Below are positions 44,876 to 56,198 of a stretch of DNA of 64,000 bases, piece after piece. Numbering within the stretch: position 1 is the stretch's first letter; each line of letters begins with the position of its first letter. The position numbers were made by a program, and so were the translations under genes. This stretch comes from Tribonema minus (lineage: Eukaryota; Sar; Xanthophyceae; Tribonematales; Tribonemataceae), in NCBI GenBank assembly GCA_017506865.1, contig JAFCMP010000003.1, positions 310,001 through 374,000 on the forward strand, written 5' to 3'. Below the pieces are notes generated by a model. It saw only the letters and a program-made list of their open reading frames with translations. It searched no databases and was not told the origin of the DNA.

Positions 44876-47800
44876 CTATGCGTCGGCCTCCGCTGCCTGC
44901 GATGGAATGCCTTGCGGGCTGTCCATGCTGTTGCCCAGCTGCAGCGCGACCTTTGCGAGGAAGTCGTCGGAACGTTCTGGAAGGCGCAGCGGGTCCGGCG
45001 GTAGGAGGTCCAGGTGCCCGCATAGCATGGTGAAGAACGGCTCCTGCGTGTGGCGCGCAGTGACAGCGAGTTGAACTTAAAGCTTGGCATGGTGAAGTTT
45101 AAAATGGAAATGCGCCTCAGGCGTGCCGGAACATGATGCTGTGCAATTTACGTGCCATATAAAAAGGGTGTGTGGGTGGCACGAGGGTCCTGCGGTAGGA
45201 GGTCCAGGTGCCCGCATAGCATGGTGAAGAACGGCTCCTGCGTGTGTGTGGCGCGCAGTGACAGCGAGTTAAAGTTGAAGCTTATCATGGTGAAGTTAAA
45301 AGTGGACACGCGGCTAAAGCGTGCCGGAACATGATGCTGTACGACGTACGTGCAATGACATCCCTGTGGACTGTGCCGACCAAAACAACACGTCAAAGAG
45401 TAGATGGCATCAAATATGCATGCATACATACATACATACCTTGGTGCCGACGAGCGTGGTGAGCTTCTGCATGTAGCTGTGCAGCGCCTGCTGCAGCCGC
45501 GCCATCTGTGCTGCGTGGTCGATGCTGCCGAGTTTGAGCACTGACTGCGTTGGCCGCGTGGGCAGCGACGGCATAAGCTTGCTGTACTTGGTGTCCTTCA
45601 TGGCAGCCTTGACCTGCAGCACACAAATTGCAATTTGCAGTGAGCGATGGGCATGAAAACGCAACCTTGACCATAACTTAACCCAGCCTCCGCTGTCATT
45701 TTGCGTTGACTTACTTCAAGTACGAACTATGGAGCACCAGAGAAAGCAAGCCGTACATAGAGAGCGGTGCAGCCTGACACGTTCTCTGGTTCTTATCTTC
45801 CTTTCAATCCTAAGACAAACATAACAACTCGCATTGCGGTGCACCTCCTCAAGCCCTGGAAGCAGACGAAAGTGGACGCTTGCCAACCCTTGCCCCTGGC
45901 CCTAACCGTAGTCATACCACACTCCTACTGTGTAGGACACCTCCCTTTGCGGTGCAGAACATAGTCCGCCGCCCCTGAACCATGTCCTTAGAGATACTAT
46001 TGGAACAATGCAGCACACCTCACCGTGCTCCGAGTCCTGAAAGCGTACAAACATGGACGCGCTCACAAATCGCAACCCTCCCCCCCATTACATGGACGCG
46101 CTCACAAATCGCAACCCTCCCCCACATACACACCCATTATGCAGGCCACCTCACCTTGCGGTGCAACTCCTCAAAGCCCTGGAAGCGGAAGAACGTAGAC
46201 GCGCACACAAACCCCAATCCTAACCCTAACCTGCCTAGCCCCCCCCCCCCCCACACACACATATTATCATAAACTCAAGCCACCTCACCTTGCGGTGCAG
46301 CTCTTCAAAGTCTTGGAAGCGGAAGAACGTCGACGCGCGCAGGAAGCCTCACCCAATCCCCCCACACATATTTACAATCTCTTGATTCGTTTCCATAATA
46401 CTTCAAGACATCTCACCTTGCGGTGCAGCTCTTCAAAGTCCTGGAAGCGGAAGAACGTAGACGCGCGCAGAAAGCGCCAGCGTGAGTCGAGCCGGTACAC
46501 GAGCTCCGCGCCAAAGTTGAAGAAGCCCGACACGCGCACGACCAGGAGGCGCTCGATGACGCCCCGCGCCGCCATCTTCAACAGGCGACGCTCCGTCTTG
46601 GACTTGACGCCTATGAAGTTGAGGTCCTCGGAGTTGATGCCCATCTCCTGTATGAGGAGCATGTCGGTGTAGCCGGCTTGCTCGAAGGCGGGCGCGAGGT
46701 GCGTGAGGCCCACCGTTGCCAGCCACTGCTCCACCGTCTGCGCGCAGCGATCGGAGAGATGGAAGGAGTGAAGTCAGAGTTGAAGGTTGAGTTGAAGTTG
46801 GATTATGTCAATGCCTTACTCACGTTGTGAGGGCCTGCTCGAAGGCGAGCGCGAGGTGTGTGCACTGCTCCGCCGTTGGTCAGAGAACGGTCAAAGAGCG
46901 TCAGTTTTTGAAGTTGAAGTTGGGCTATTTTGGTGTGCCAGCCTGCTCAAAGGCGGGCACGGGATGCGGGTGGCGAACCGTGACCAGTCACTGCTCACCA
47001 TCTCCGTGGTGCAGCGGTCGGCACGTGGATCAAAGGGGGGGGCATATGTTGAAGTTGAGTAAGAAGGGTCGAGGATTGAAGTTCAATTGTCACTGCAGGT
47101 CAAAACAGTCAGCGTGCATGGCTCAAACAGTGCCAATCATTACCAGCCACTGTTGCGCCATATGCACGTGTACACAAACTCAAGCGGTGATACATGTCTC
47201 ACACCTGTGGTCCTTGCTGCTGAAGTTGAAACTTCAACGTCCATGCCCCTTCACCGACCGTTTTCAGATGTCGCACACACCACGCTACCGCGCACGGACA
47301 CACACCATCAACAGACATTTCAACCGACATTTTGTGCCCACGAAATTATACACTTGGACAGAACCACCTTCATGTATACCCATTCTCAACTCTCACTCCT
47401 GGCTCCAACGTCAAGCCTATTCATGCCGGTCCTAAACCTACCCCCAACCCGTCAACAACACGTTCATTCACGGCATAATACTGACTGGCTGCAATCCTTA
47501 ACCCAACCCTCGCCCTCACCCTAACCCTAAGATGCGGAATATGAGTATAACCGTTACACCAGCTTTGTTTGAGATAAATTTCAAAGTTCATGACTGTCGC
47601 CGCTATTGTTATCATGACATGTCTACACTTCCACTTTCGTAATCATTGCTAACAATATCAGTAGCGCGACGAGCGCTGACGCACCTGGTCAAGCACAAAC
47701 CCCTTGGGTATGATGGAGTTGAGCGAGATGCTCACTACGCGCTCCCCCCGCCCCCCCACCCCCCCCTCAACGCTCTCGCGCCTGCTAATGCCCGTCCCGG

Positions 47801-50800
47801 TGACGCTAGCTAGCGCATTTTCCAGTTTTGGAGGCAGCCCCTCCCCCGTGTCTGCTGCGTCCATGGCGTTCTGCAGGGCAGTGAGCCACTGCTCCATTTC
47901 GCCAGCGTCTTTCGCCGCCAACTCCCGGTTGTAGTCCTTGGGTGTTTGAGTTGGGGGAAAGGGGGGGGGGGGGGGGGGTAGGGTTGGGGTTAGGATGTTG
48001 CAAATACAAGTCAGCAATGCTCTAGGTACGCTGCCGGTCGCAGGTAGGGTGTTGGGTAGGGGCTAGGGTTAGGATTTAAGGTGGGGCTTGTGACCCCGTG
48101 CGGGCCATGCCTGTTGCGGAATGTTGAGACGTGGCGTGGTGCGTGGTTCTGAGAGTTGGCCTGCAATGCGTTGCGCAGGCGTGGTTGTAGAGGTAGGTAC
48201 ATGTAGACCTGCGTCTTGGGCCTCAGGTCAGGCGTCAAGTTGCAATGGCCTGCACACGGTGCTGATGCGCCCTTGCCCTAACCACAACTCAGGTTTGAAG
48301 TTAGGCTTGGAGCGCGCATGCGCCTCACACAGTACCCGGGTCATCCAGCAATCTACATCACCATCACGGCTGCACAGCAGTACATAGTGTACTCTGGCAG
48401 TTCACACGAGCATACAAGGCACACGCCGAGTGCACCAGTAGTACACGTGAGTACACAAGGCACACGCGGAAGCGGCCCGCCCTGCGCGACACCACTCATG
48501 CACACACGCGCGGATACCACTCATTGCATGCAGTGGGCGCACGCATGCAAGCACATCCACAGTGCTTCTTGCCACTTTACCTCGACTAGCACTACCACAA
48601 GCTAACTGCCCTCACCCCACCCTGGCGCACCTCAACACACAGATGCATACACACATACCTCCTGGTCCGCGGCGCCGTCCGCGTTGAGAATCTTCCAGCG
48701 GAAGAACAGTCCGCGCACGATGAAGCACCCCCTGAGCTCCAGGTACCCGCGCGGCTCCTTGGGGTAGTTCTTACTGTCCTTGTACCAGATGAGCTTGGTG
48801 CCCTCCAGCACGAACCAGCGCCGCTGCCAGTTCTTGAGCCCCGTCTTGCCCTTCTTATGGAGGTAGCCGCACTTGGTGATGGGCGCGTGCGTCGCGCCGC
48901 GCAGCGTGCCCGGCGACTGCGACCGCGACGACGACGAGGCGGCAGTGCTCAGCCCCCCCCCGCCCCCCCCCCCCACCCCCCCCTATGGCGCGCCCCCCCC
49001 CGTGCTCCCCCACGCCGCTCCCCCCCCCACGGGCGCCAGTGGCGTCACCGGCGGCCGCTTGGACACGGGCAGCGTGCTGCCGCCGCCGCCACCGCCGCCC
49101 GCCGCCGCGCTGCTGCTGATGGTGCTGCCGGCGGCGGTGGCGGCGGTGCCGACGCGCTTGCTGCCAAAGAGGCTCGCGGTGCGCGACTGCGGCAGCAGCT
49201 GCGAGGCGCCGAGCGCGCCGGCGCCGCCAGTGCCGCCGCCAGCGCCGGCGCCGTTGAACAGCTGTGACGACGGGCCCACGCACACGGCGGGCTCCGAGGC
49301 GAAGAGCGCCTCGTAGTCGATGGGCGCGAGCGCGTCGCGGCAGCAGCGCTCGCCGTCCGCGCCCGCCTCATCGCTCAGCTCGTTGTGCAGGTCCTCGAGC
49401 CACATGAAGGCGTCCTCCGCGGTCGGCCGCGCCCCCGGCTCGTACTCGCACAGCTGCGCCGCGAGCATGAGGAGCGAGGGGGGGGCGTCTTCGGGGGCCC
49501 CCGCGTTGAGAGCGTCGACGTCGAGGCGGAAGCGCTCAGCGGGGGTGCGCTCCGCGAACCCTGCGAAGCCGGCCTTGCGGCGGTAGATGGTCTCCCAGAG
49601 GACGATGCCGAAGGAGAACATGTCTGCGGAGGTGTCGTAGGGCTCATCGAACATGAGCTCCGGCGCCATGTACGCATCCGTGCCGACGATCGTCATGTTG
49701 GTGCCGATTTGCCGCGCCATGCCTGGGGGGGGGGGGGCGTGTTACGGGCAGGAGTGTCACCAGACTGAACATTGTGCGCACGGGGCGGCAGCACGTGCCA
49801 GGCAGGTGACGAGGTAAGCTGACAAGTGCGCATGTATTATTGGGCGGCCAAAGCGGTCATGAGTTGCGGCGGCAGCACGCAAGAGTGCTGCAGCACAGCG
49901 CCGATGGCAGGTCACGGCAGCAGGAGACACAAAGCAGCATTGGGACGCGCCGCCACGGCGGCAGCGGCGGTGGCGGCGGATGCTGCCCCTCAAAGGTATG
50001 GTGTTTGCGCAGTGGCAGCTTTACTGCGTGAGTGTTGGCTGATTGACGTGGTGTGCGGAGAAGGGTAGTAACGTGCTGCTGCAGTTGCCAGTGCAGGCAC
50101 TTGAAGTTGAAGTTACTGTCAGGCGCGCACGTCCCTCGCAGTGCTGACACAGATGAGTTGGCGACAATTACTGTTGAGTTGGAGAGCTGGCAGGATCAGC
50201 CCTGTGGGCTCACGGCCTGCTGTATGATATATATAGGGCGGTCTTGTGCAGCAAACACGTGATGCTGTTGAGGCATGCTGCCGATGCAAGACGAACAGGG
50301 CGTGGCGTAGACTGTGTCGTGGACGCGTTGGCGCGTAGCAGATACAGCTGCGATGCTAACCTTGAGCGTTGCCCTAATCACCAAATATCGCATGCCCAAA
50401 ACAGGCTTCCATGCTCTATCAAAAGTCACTTCTTGACCGCCACGCACGCCATATACATGTATTTACAGATGCATGCTTTGTTTCATGTGCGCACAGGTGA
50501 CTGTTCACCGCAGTCTCTCCTTCGTGCCTGTCTAACATCAAGCGATGACGCTCCGCCGTCAAGATAGACGTGGCAACAGCCCACACTTCAAGTTGATGTT
50601 GAAGAATAGGATGGAAGCTTGTCAGGCACTGCTCAAGCTGTAGGGGCGTGATACGAAAGCTGCACCAGCAGCAGTCAACCGATAAAAGACCGCCGCGCAT
50701 CGGAAGAAGCAGGCATACACAAGCGGCCACGCACCGAAGTCTGCAATCTTGCAGTTGAAGTTCAGGTCCAGCAGCATGTTGGGAGACTTGATGTCCCTGT

Positions 50801-51634
50801 GGATGAGGCTCTTGCTGTGCAAGAACTCGAGCGCGCGCGCTGCATCCAGCAGCATGCTGACTCTCAACTTCCAGCCCAAACTGTAATTTCCTAGCAGCAG
50901 CGCCAGCAGATCCCCGTGCTCCGCCAGCTCCGTCACAATGTAGATGGCACTCGCGCCGTCTATTCCCTCCCCTGGCACATCGCTGGCTCCGACTGGACAG
51001 CAGGCAGTGCAAGGGCACATGGTGAAGTTGGCATGTCAGCAAAACGTGGGCTTGCGGTGCGCACATGCACGCAGGGCCGGTCCCTGTCAGTGCCATAATC
51101 GACAGTATATGGTGTTTGTGCATGTGGTTAAGCGTACAGTTTCATCTGTGTGCTATATCAGCAGCAAAGGGAGGCACTGCTACTCTGCAGTGGGCAGTGC
51201 GGCTCCAGCTGTCGGCACTTACGCTGTTTACTCAAGCGCAGCAGGCGAAATAATCGATCGCAGCCCCGGGGATGACATGCTGCTGGACACAAACGCAATG
51301 AAAGCGTTTACTCACGGTAGCTCAGTAAGTTTGGGTGTTCGAAGTGCTTGAGCACCGCCAGCTCCCGCAGCAGGTAGGTCTCGAGGCCATCGTTGACGGC
51401 TCTTTTCTGCTTTTTGACCGCCACAAGCTCCCCCAAGTACTTTCCCACGTACACCTTGCTGAAAGCCCCTTGTCCTATCTGAGCTCCCAGCAGCACATCG
51501 TCCATGTTCAGGTAGAAGTCTGACTCCTCGAACGCCGGCAGGGAGCCTCGCGCATTGAGAGTCCCTGTCACAGACAAAGGGTCTCTCGGAGGGTGCTGTT
51601 GGCTGGACCCCGCCGAGAGGTTCATGGTGGACAT
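44876..51634 (-). CDS. TKL-family protein kinase with PH, SAM and PX domains
   Basis: Seven exons on the minus strand (51316-51634, 50735-50992, 48659-49722, 47685-47936, 46417-46737, 45440-45613, 44876-45043). All are GT-AG with matching phases, about 851 residues. Order: kinase (glycine loop GQGAFSKVYVG, VAVKK with K74, HRDIKSPNMLLD with D173, DFG 191-193, GTDAYMAPE), a Gly/Pro-rich linker, a PH domain split by an intron (CGYLHKKGKTGLKNWQRRWF.. to EMEQWLTALQNAMD), a SAM domain (TVEQWLATVGLTHLAPAFEQ, MGINSEDLNFIGVK), and a PX domain ending EPFFTMLCGHLDLLPPDP. HRDIKSPN and GTDAYMAPE are typical of tyrosine-kinase-like Ser/Thr kinases. PH and PX point to recruitment on phosphoinositide membranes. 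An in-frame TAG lies in the linker at 48983-48985 (about codon 439), between G/C homopolymers, with the frame intact on both sides; it may be an assembly error or a real end. The start ATG at 51634 has a GCCGCC context. Confidence 0.85.
44996..45345 (-). repeat. Tandem copy of last-exon head with acceptor, kinase gene
   Basis: The block covering the head of the last exon, its CACACGCAG acceptor and about 115 bases of intron (44996-45155) recurs diverged at 45183-45345. The copy keeps the acceptor and the codons EPFFTMLCGHLDLLP. A 186-base offset separates the two. Confidence 0.9.
45828..46475 (-). repeat. Five to six copies of an exon end with donor, kinase gene
   Basis: The real exon end (46410-46475; sense ..CTTCCGCTTCCAGGAC..CTGCACCGCAAG|GTGAGATG) has copies at 46279-46342, 46145-46207, 46011-46067 and 45828-45883, and a short trace at 45934-45965. 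Divergence grows with distance from the exon. The nearest two keep the full donor GTGAGGTGG. Confidence 0.92.
46680..47020 (-). repeat. Copies of the SAM exon head, kinase gene
   Basis: The head of the exon ending at 46737 (46676-46750) has diverged copies upstream in the intron at about 46824-46900 and 46930-47020. Both keep GCCTGCTC.AAGGCG.GC and CACTGCTC, and TTGAAGTTGAAG motifs separate them. Both borders of this one exon have thus been copied. Confidence 0.85.
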
Positions 51635-51851
51635 GGCGGCCCCGCCCGCTGCCAGAGCAGGAGAGCTCACCCCTTTGGGCCCACCGCTTCCCTCACAGTG
51701 CGGCTGTCTGTGTACTTCCCACTGTGTTTTCCAGCAAATCGAACGTTACCCATGGGGGCCTATTTTAGGGTTAGGGTTACCTTCAGCAAAAAACAGAAGA
51801 GTTCTAACTGTCAATATACTCAATCACGCAGCAAGGGCGGGGCAGGGAACA
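51635..51851. promoter_or_regulatory. Bidirectional promoter spacer (kinase / CLASP-like)
   Basis: 217 bases between divergent ATGs, with a short telomeric tract TTAGGGTTAGGG at 51766-51779. Confidence 0.5.
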
Positions 51852-53825
51852 ATGGAGGTCGATACGGCGTGGGCTGATGTGTTGGAAGCCAAGGACACTA
51901 TGACGCGGCTGCAGGGGCTGGAAGGGCTGTGCGAGGAGCTAAGGAAAGGGCAACTGCCAGATGCGTGGGCAGAGCTGATCGTGCCCCTGGGAGCTTGCCT
52001 CAGAGATAACAACCATAAGGTCTGCAAGATAGCGCTGGAGTGCGTGGGCTTTTTGATCGGCAGGCTGCAGGGCGCTATACAGCCTTTCGCAGCCAGCATG
52101 CTACCGGGAGTGACAGAATGTCTCGGGAATGGCAAGGCACCCGTGAGGCAGGAAGCAGTGGCGGTGCTGCTAGCGTTCAGCTCGCCGCGCGTGTGCGGCA
52201 CTGTCAGCATGCTGGACGCGATCGTCAGCCGCTTTCAGCAGAAGAACTGGCGCCTGAGGGAAGCTGTGCTGGAGTTCGTGGGGAGGGTGGCCACCGTAGA
52301 CCCGGGCGGATGGGCAGCCCGTCGCCAAGCCACCATCGCTGGTGTCTTGGCCCCAGCCTTCAGCGATTCATCCAGCGAGGTGCGCACGCAGGCGGCACAG
52401 ACAGGGCGACTGCTTCACAGCGTGCTCGGCGACGATCTGCTGCAGCAGCTCAGCGAGCACGGCGTCAGAAACATGCAGTGGGCCTCCGCCGCCGCCGCCG
52501 CCGCCAGCGACACCGCGTCCGTAACCTCGGGCTCGAGCGACGCGGGCGCGCCAACAGCGGCGCCGACAGCCGTTGCTGCAGCGCCAGCGCCGCGCTCTCA
52601 GCCCAAGGCGGCGCCGGCGAGCAGGCTGGCGCGCCGCGCCGCCGCGGAGGCAGCAGCAGCGGCGGCGGGCGGCACGCCTCAGGGCGCAACGGCGGCGGCG
52701 GCGGCGGCGGCGCAGTCCTACCAGCCCTTCGCCAAGCTGCCGCCGATCCAGCCGGTGCGCGTGTACACGGAGGGCGACGTGCAGCGCGAGATCGACGCGG
52801 TCGCGCGCGGCCTCCAGCGCGCGGACGACTGGGAGGCGTGGGTGGCCGCGCTGCAGCGGCTGGCGGGCGTCGCGCGCGGCGGCGCCGCCGACAGCGCCGC
52901 GCTGCTCGCCGCCTTCGTCGCGGCGGTGCGCGCCAGCGGCGTGGACGCGGCCGTCGCCAAGCACGTGTGCGACCTGCGCAGCGCCGTGCAGAAGGAGGCG
53001 TGCCGCGCTGCCGCCGCCGTCGTCACGGCGCTCGGCGCGGCGACGGCGCCGCTGGCGGAGGCGTGGCTGCCGGCGCTGCTGCGCAACGCGTCCAACGCCA
53101 AGGAGACCATCTCCGCGAGCGCGCACTGCGCCGCCGAGTCCATACTCACCGCGACGCCGGAGGGCTTCCCGAAGCTGCTGCCGCAGCTGCTGGTCGGCGC
53201 CGCCGCTAAGGCCGCGCCGGTCCGGCACCGTTCCATGGGCTACCTGTTCCTCGCAGTGAGCACGTGGGCGGAGGGGGGTGTCTGGGAGCGTTCGCTCGGG
53301 CCCATCGCCGACGCCGTGACGGTGGCCGTGGCGGACAAGGACGTGCAGTTCACGCGCGCGGCGGCGTGCCGCGTGTACTGCGCGCTGTCGCGGCGGTACC
53401 CGGCGCTCGCGGCGCGCGTCATGGGCGCCGTCGACCTGCGCGTGCAGCGGCGCCTGCGCGAGGAGGAGCAGGCGTACAAAGCGGCGATGGGCAGGAAGCC
53501 AGCGGCAGCAGTGCCAGTGTCAACGCCTGCGCCGCCGCAGGCGCCGCTACTGCAGCAGCAGCAGCAGCAGCAGCAGGTACACACCACGCACTACAGCTCT
53601 GCGGCGGCGGCGGGGAGCGGCGAGCGCGGCCAGCCGGCGGCGGTGCCGCTGACGGCCACGGCGCCTGTGCGCAGCACCGCAGCACGGCAGTCCATCATGC
53701 CGGGATACGGCAGCGGCGGCTTTGCGCGCCGCGCGCTGCAGCCGGCGCCAGCCGCGGATCAGCCGCTGGCGCCGGTGCCGTCTCCCGTCGCCAGAGCGTT
53801 GCTGGCGGAGCCGGTGCGCATCATC

Positions 53826-53856
<31 letters not shown>

Positions 53857-56198
53857 TGCGCGGCGCTGCGGACGCAGCGGGACGCGAAGTGGGAGGTGCG
53901 CTGACAGCAGGCGGCGGCGCTCTCTGCTTCCGCGTGCAGCGGCAGCAGGGCGATACGGCGCCGGCGCTCGCTGCCGCGCTGCCGGCGGCGGCGGTGCGCG
54001 TGGTGGCGGCGGCGGCGGCAGCAGACGGCGGCGGCGGCGAGGATGCGGAGGAGGCGCGCGGCGACCGGCGGCGCGCGGCGCAGCAGGCAGACGCGCTGCT
54101 GGAGGCGGTGCGCAGCGATGCGTGGGACAAGCGTGCGAGCGCATGGGACGGGCTGCGCGCACTGCTGTGCGAGGACGCCGCCTCGGCAGCAGCGCTCGCC
54201 GCGGTGCCGCCGCCGGCAGCAGCGCTCGGCGGCGGCGGCGCCGCGGCGAGCGCTGCCGCCGCCGCGCGGCCGCCACCGCTGCTGCAGTCCGCCGCGCGCG
54301 TGCGGCGCCTCGTGCAGCGCCTGTGCGACGGCGTCGGCGACGTGCACCATCGCGGCGCCGCCGCGGCGCTGGGCGCGCTGGCGGCGCTCGCAGCGATGCG
54401 CGCGGCGGCGGCGGCGCTGGCGCCGCACGTGGCGGAGCTCGTGCCGCGCGCGCTGCTGCGCTGCGGCGACGCGCACGAGGACGTGCGCGCGGCGGCGGCG
54501 CAGGCGCTCGAGTGCTGCGGGCGCGCCTTCAAGCCGGACAAGCTGTGCATGGCGCTGTGTCCGCACGTGGGCGACGCGATGCCAGAGCGCGCGCGCGCGA
54601 CGCTGCTGGAGCACGTCGCCGCGCTCGCGCCGGCCGCGCGCGCGTACTTCTGGGGCGGCACCGGGCAGCAGGGGCGCGCCTTTGTGCAGCGCTCAGCAGC
54701 GCTGCTCGCGGAGATGCCCAAGGCGCTCGATCGTAAGCTTCTCATAGAGGCGGTTGCTGCCGTGTACCGAACCGACGCGGCGGCGTTCGTCGTGGCGGCG
54801 CAGCGCCTGTCGCCGCCGCTGGCGGCGGCGCTGCGCGCGGCGCTGTCGAGCGTTGTGCCGGAGCTCGGCGCGCAGGCGGTGGCGGTGGCGGCGGCAGTGG
54901 CGGCGCGGGAGCAGCGCAATGGAGGCGCAAATGCGGCGGCGACAGCACGGCAGGCGCCATTGCTGCACCATCATCAGCAGCAGCAGCAGCAGCAGCAGCG
55001 CGCGGCCATGGCTGCGGAATATACAGAGGCACCCGCTGCAGAGCCGCAGCAAGTGATGCCCGCACAGGGACGCGGCGCAGCGCAGCTGCCGGTGCCGCTG
55101 CTGCCGCCACCTGTTGCTGATGTTGCGCCAAGCTCAAGCGACGAGTCAGGGCAGCAGCAGCATGCAGCGACGGTGACAGCGGCGGTGGTGGCGGCGGTGG
55201 ACCGGCCGGCGCCGCTGCAGCAGCGGCAGCGGCGCGTGCCGCCGTCGCAGGACCTCATCCCGGAGCTGCTGGTGAAGCTGGGGCCGTCATCAACTGCTCA
55301 GCAAAAACAGACCGCGCTCAAGGGCCTCAAGGTGCTCATAGACGACGCGGGGCCCGCCTTCTGGGCGCGGCACTTTGCGCAGGTGCTGACGCTGCTGCTG
55401 GAGGGGTGCGCGCCGCCGCCGCCGCCTGCCGCCGCGGCGCCGCCGTCGAGAACGCCCGCCGCCGCCCTAGACAAAGAGAACCGGCACCGCGCAGCGGCGG
55501 CGCCGCTGTCGAATGCGGACGCGGCAGCGGCGGCGGCAGAGCTCAAGGTAACAGTGCTCAGATGCAAGTACCTGCGCGCCATCGGCGCGCTCGTCGCGCG
55601 CGCGCCGGCGCAGTGCTGCGCCGCTGCCGCCGCCAGCGCTGCCGGCGGCGCGCTGCTGCCGCGCCTGCTGAGCTGCGGCGACGACCCCTGCGAGCTCGTG
55701 CGCGCCGCCGCCGCGACCGTGCTGCGGGACCTGTTTGCGGCGATGGCGCCGCCGCCGCACGCGCTGGCCTGCCTGGGCAGGGCCCTACCAGTCGGGTTGG
55801 GGGCGCGGCTGGAGGTGCTGCGCGTCGTGTGCGCGCTCGTGCCACGGCTCAGCGCGGCGCAGCTGCGCGAGGAGATGGGCGGCGGCGGCGGCAGCAGCGG
55901 CGGCGGCGGCGGTGGCGGCTGGCTGGCGCCGGCGCTGCTGGACGCGCTGGAGGCGCCGAGCGACGCCGCGCTGCGCAAGATGGCCGTCATGGCCGCCGTG
56001 GAGATGTACCAGGTGCTCGGCGCGGCGCTGCTGCCGCTGCTGCCGGGCGTGACGGCGGCGCGCCTCAGCGTCATCGCCGTGTACGCCGAGAAGCGCAGCG
56101 CGGCGGGGGGGCGCCCCGTGGCGCCGCCGCTGTGCGCTGCGTCCGCTGCCGCGTGCAGCGGCGGCGGCGGCGGACAAGTGCGGGGTCCGTGCGCTTAG
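51852..56198 (+). CDS. CLASP-like microtubule-associated TOG-array protein
   Basis: Single open frame of 1,448 residues from ATG 51852 (MEVDTAWADVLEAKDTMTRL) to TAG 56196-56198. Residues 1-215 form a TOG domain of HEAT repeats (NNHKVCKIALECVGFLIGRL, APVRQEAVAVLLAF, NWRLREAVLEFVGRVAT). A Ser/Ala-rich linker, a second TOG (about 300-550, VQREIDAVARGLQRADDWEAWVAAL..), Gln runs, a third HEAT array (about 750-960) and a C-terminal helical domain (about 1130-1440, DLIPELLVKLGPSS, CELVRAAAATVLRDLF, MAVMAAVEMYQVLG) follow. This layout matches CLASP/Orbit proteins, which stabilise growing microtubule ends in spindle and cortex. An XMAP215-type assignment is less likely because only three TOG units are visible. 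Codons upstream of 51852 stay open but run antisense through the neighbouring kinase's first exon, so they are rejected. No introns, unlike the neighbours. Confidence 0.85.

Noticed and set aside
45828..46475. Exon-border copies as assembly artefacts
   Set aside because: The copies differ from each other and from the exon by many substitutions and by distance-graded divergence, which a mis-assembly of one locus would not produce.
51555..51851. Upstream extension of the CLASP-like frame
   Set aside because: It would overlap the first exon of the divergent kinase gene; its peptide is the reverse reading of that exon and the HEAT pattern starts only after 51852.
53759..54919. Antisense Ala/Ser-rich open frame over the CLASP-like gene
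   Set aside because: Low-complexity reverse reading of HEAT-repeat codons.
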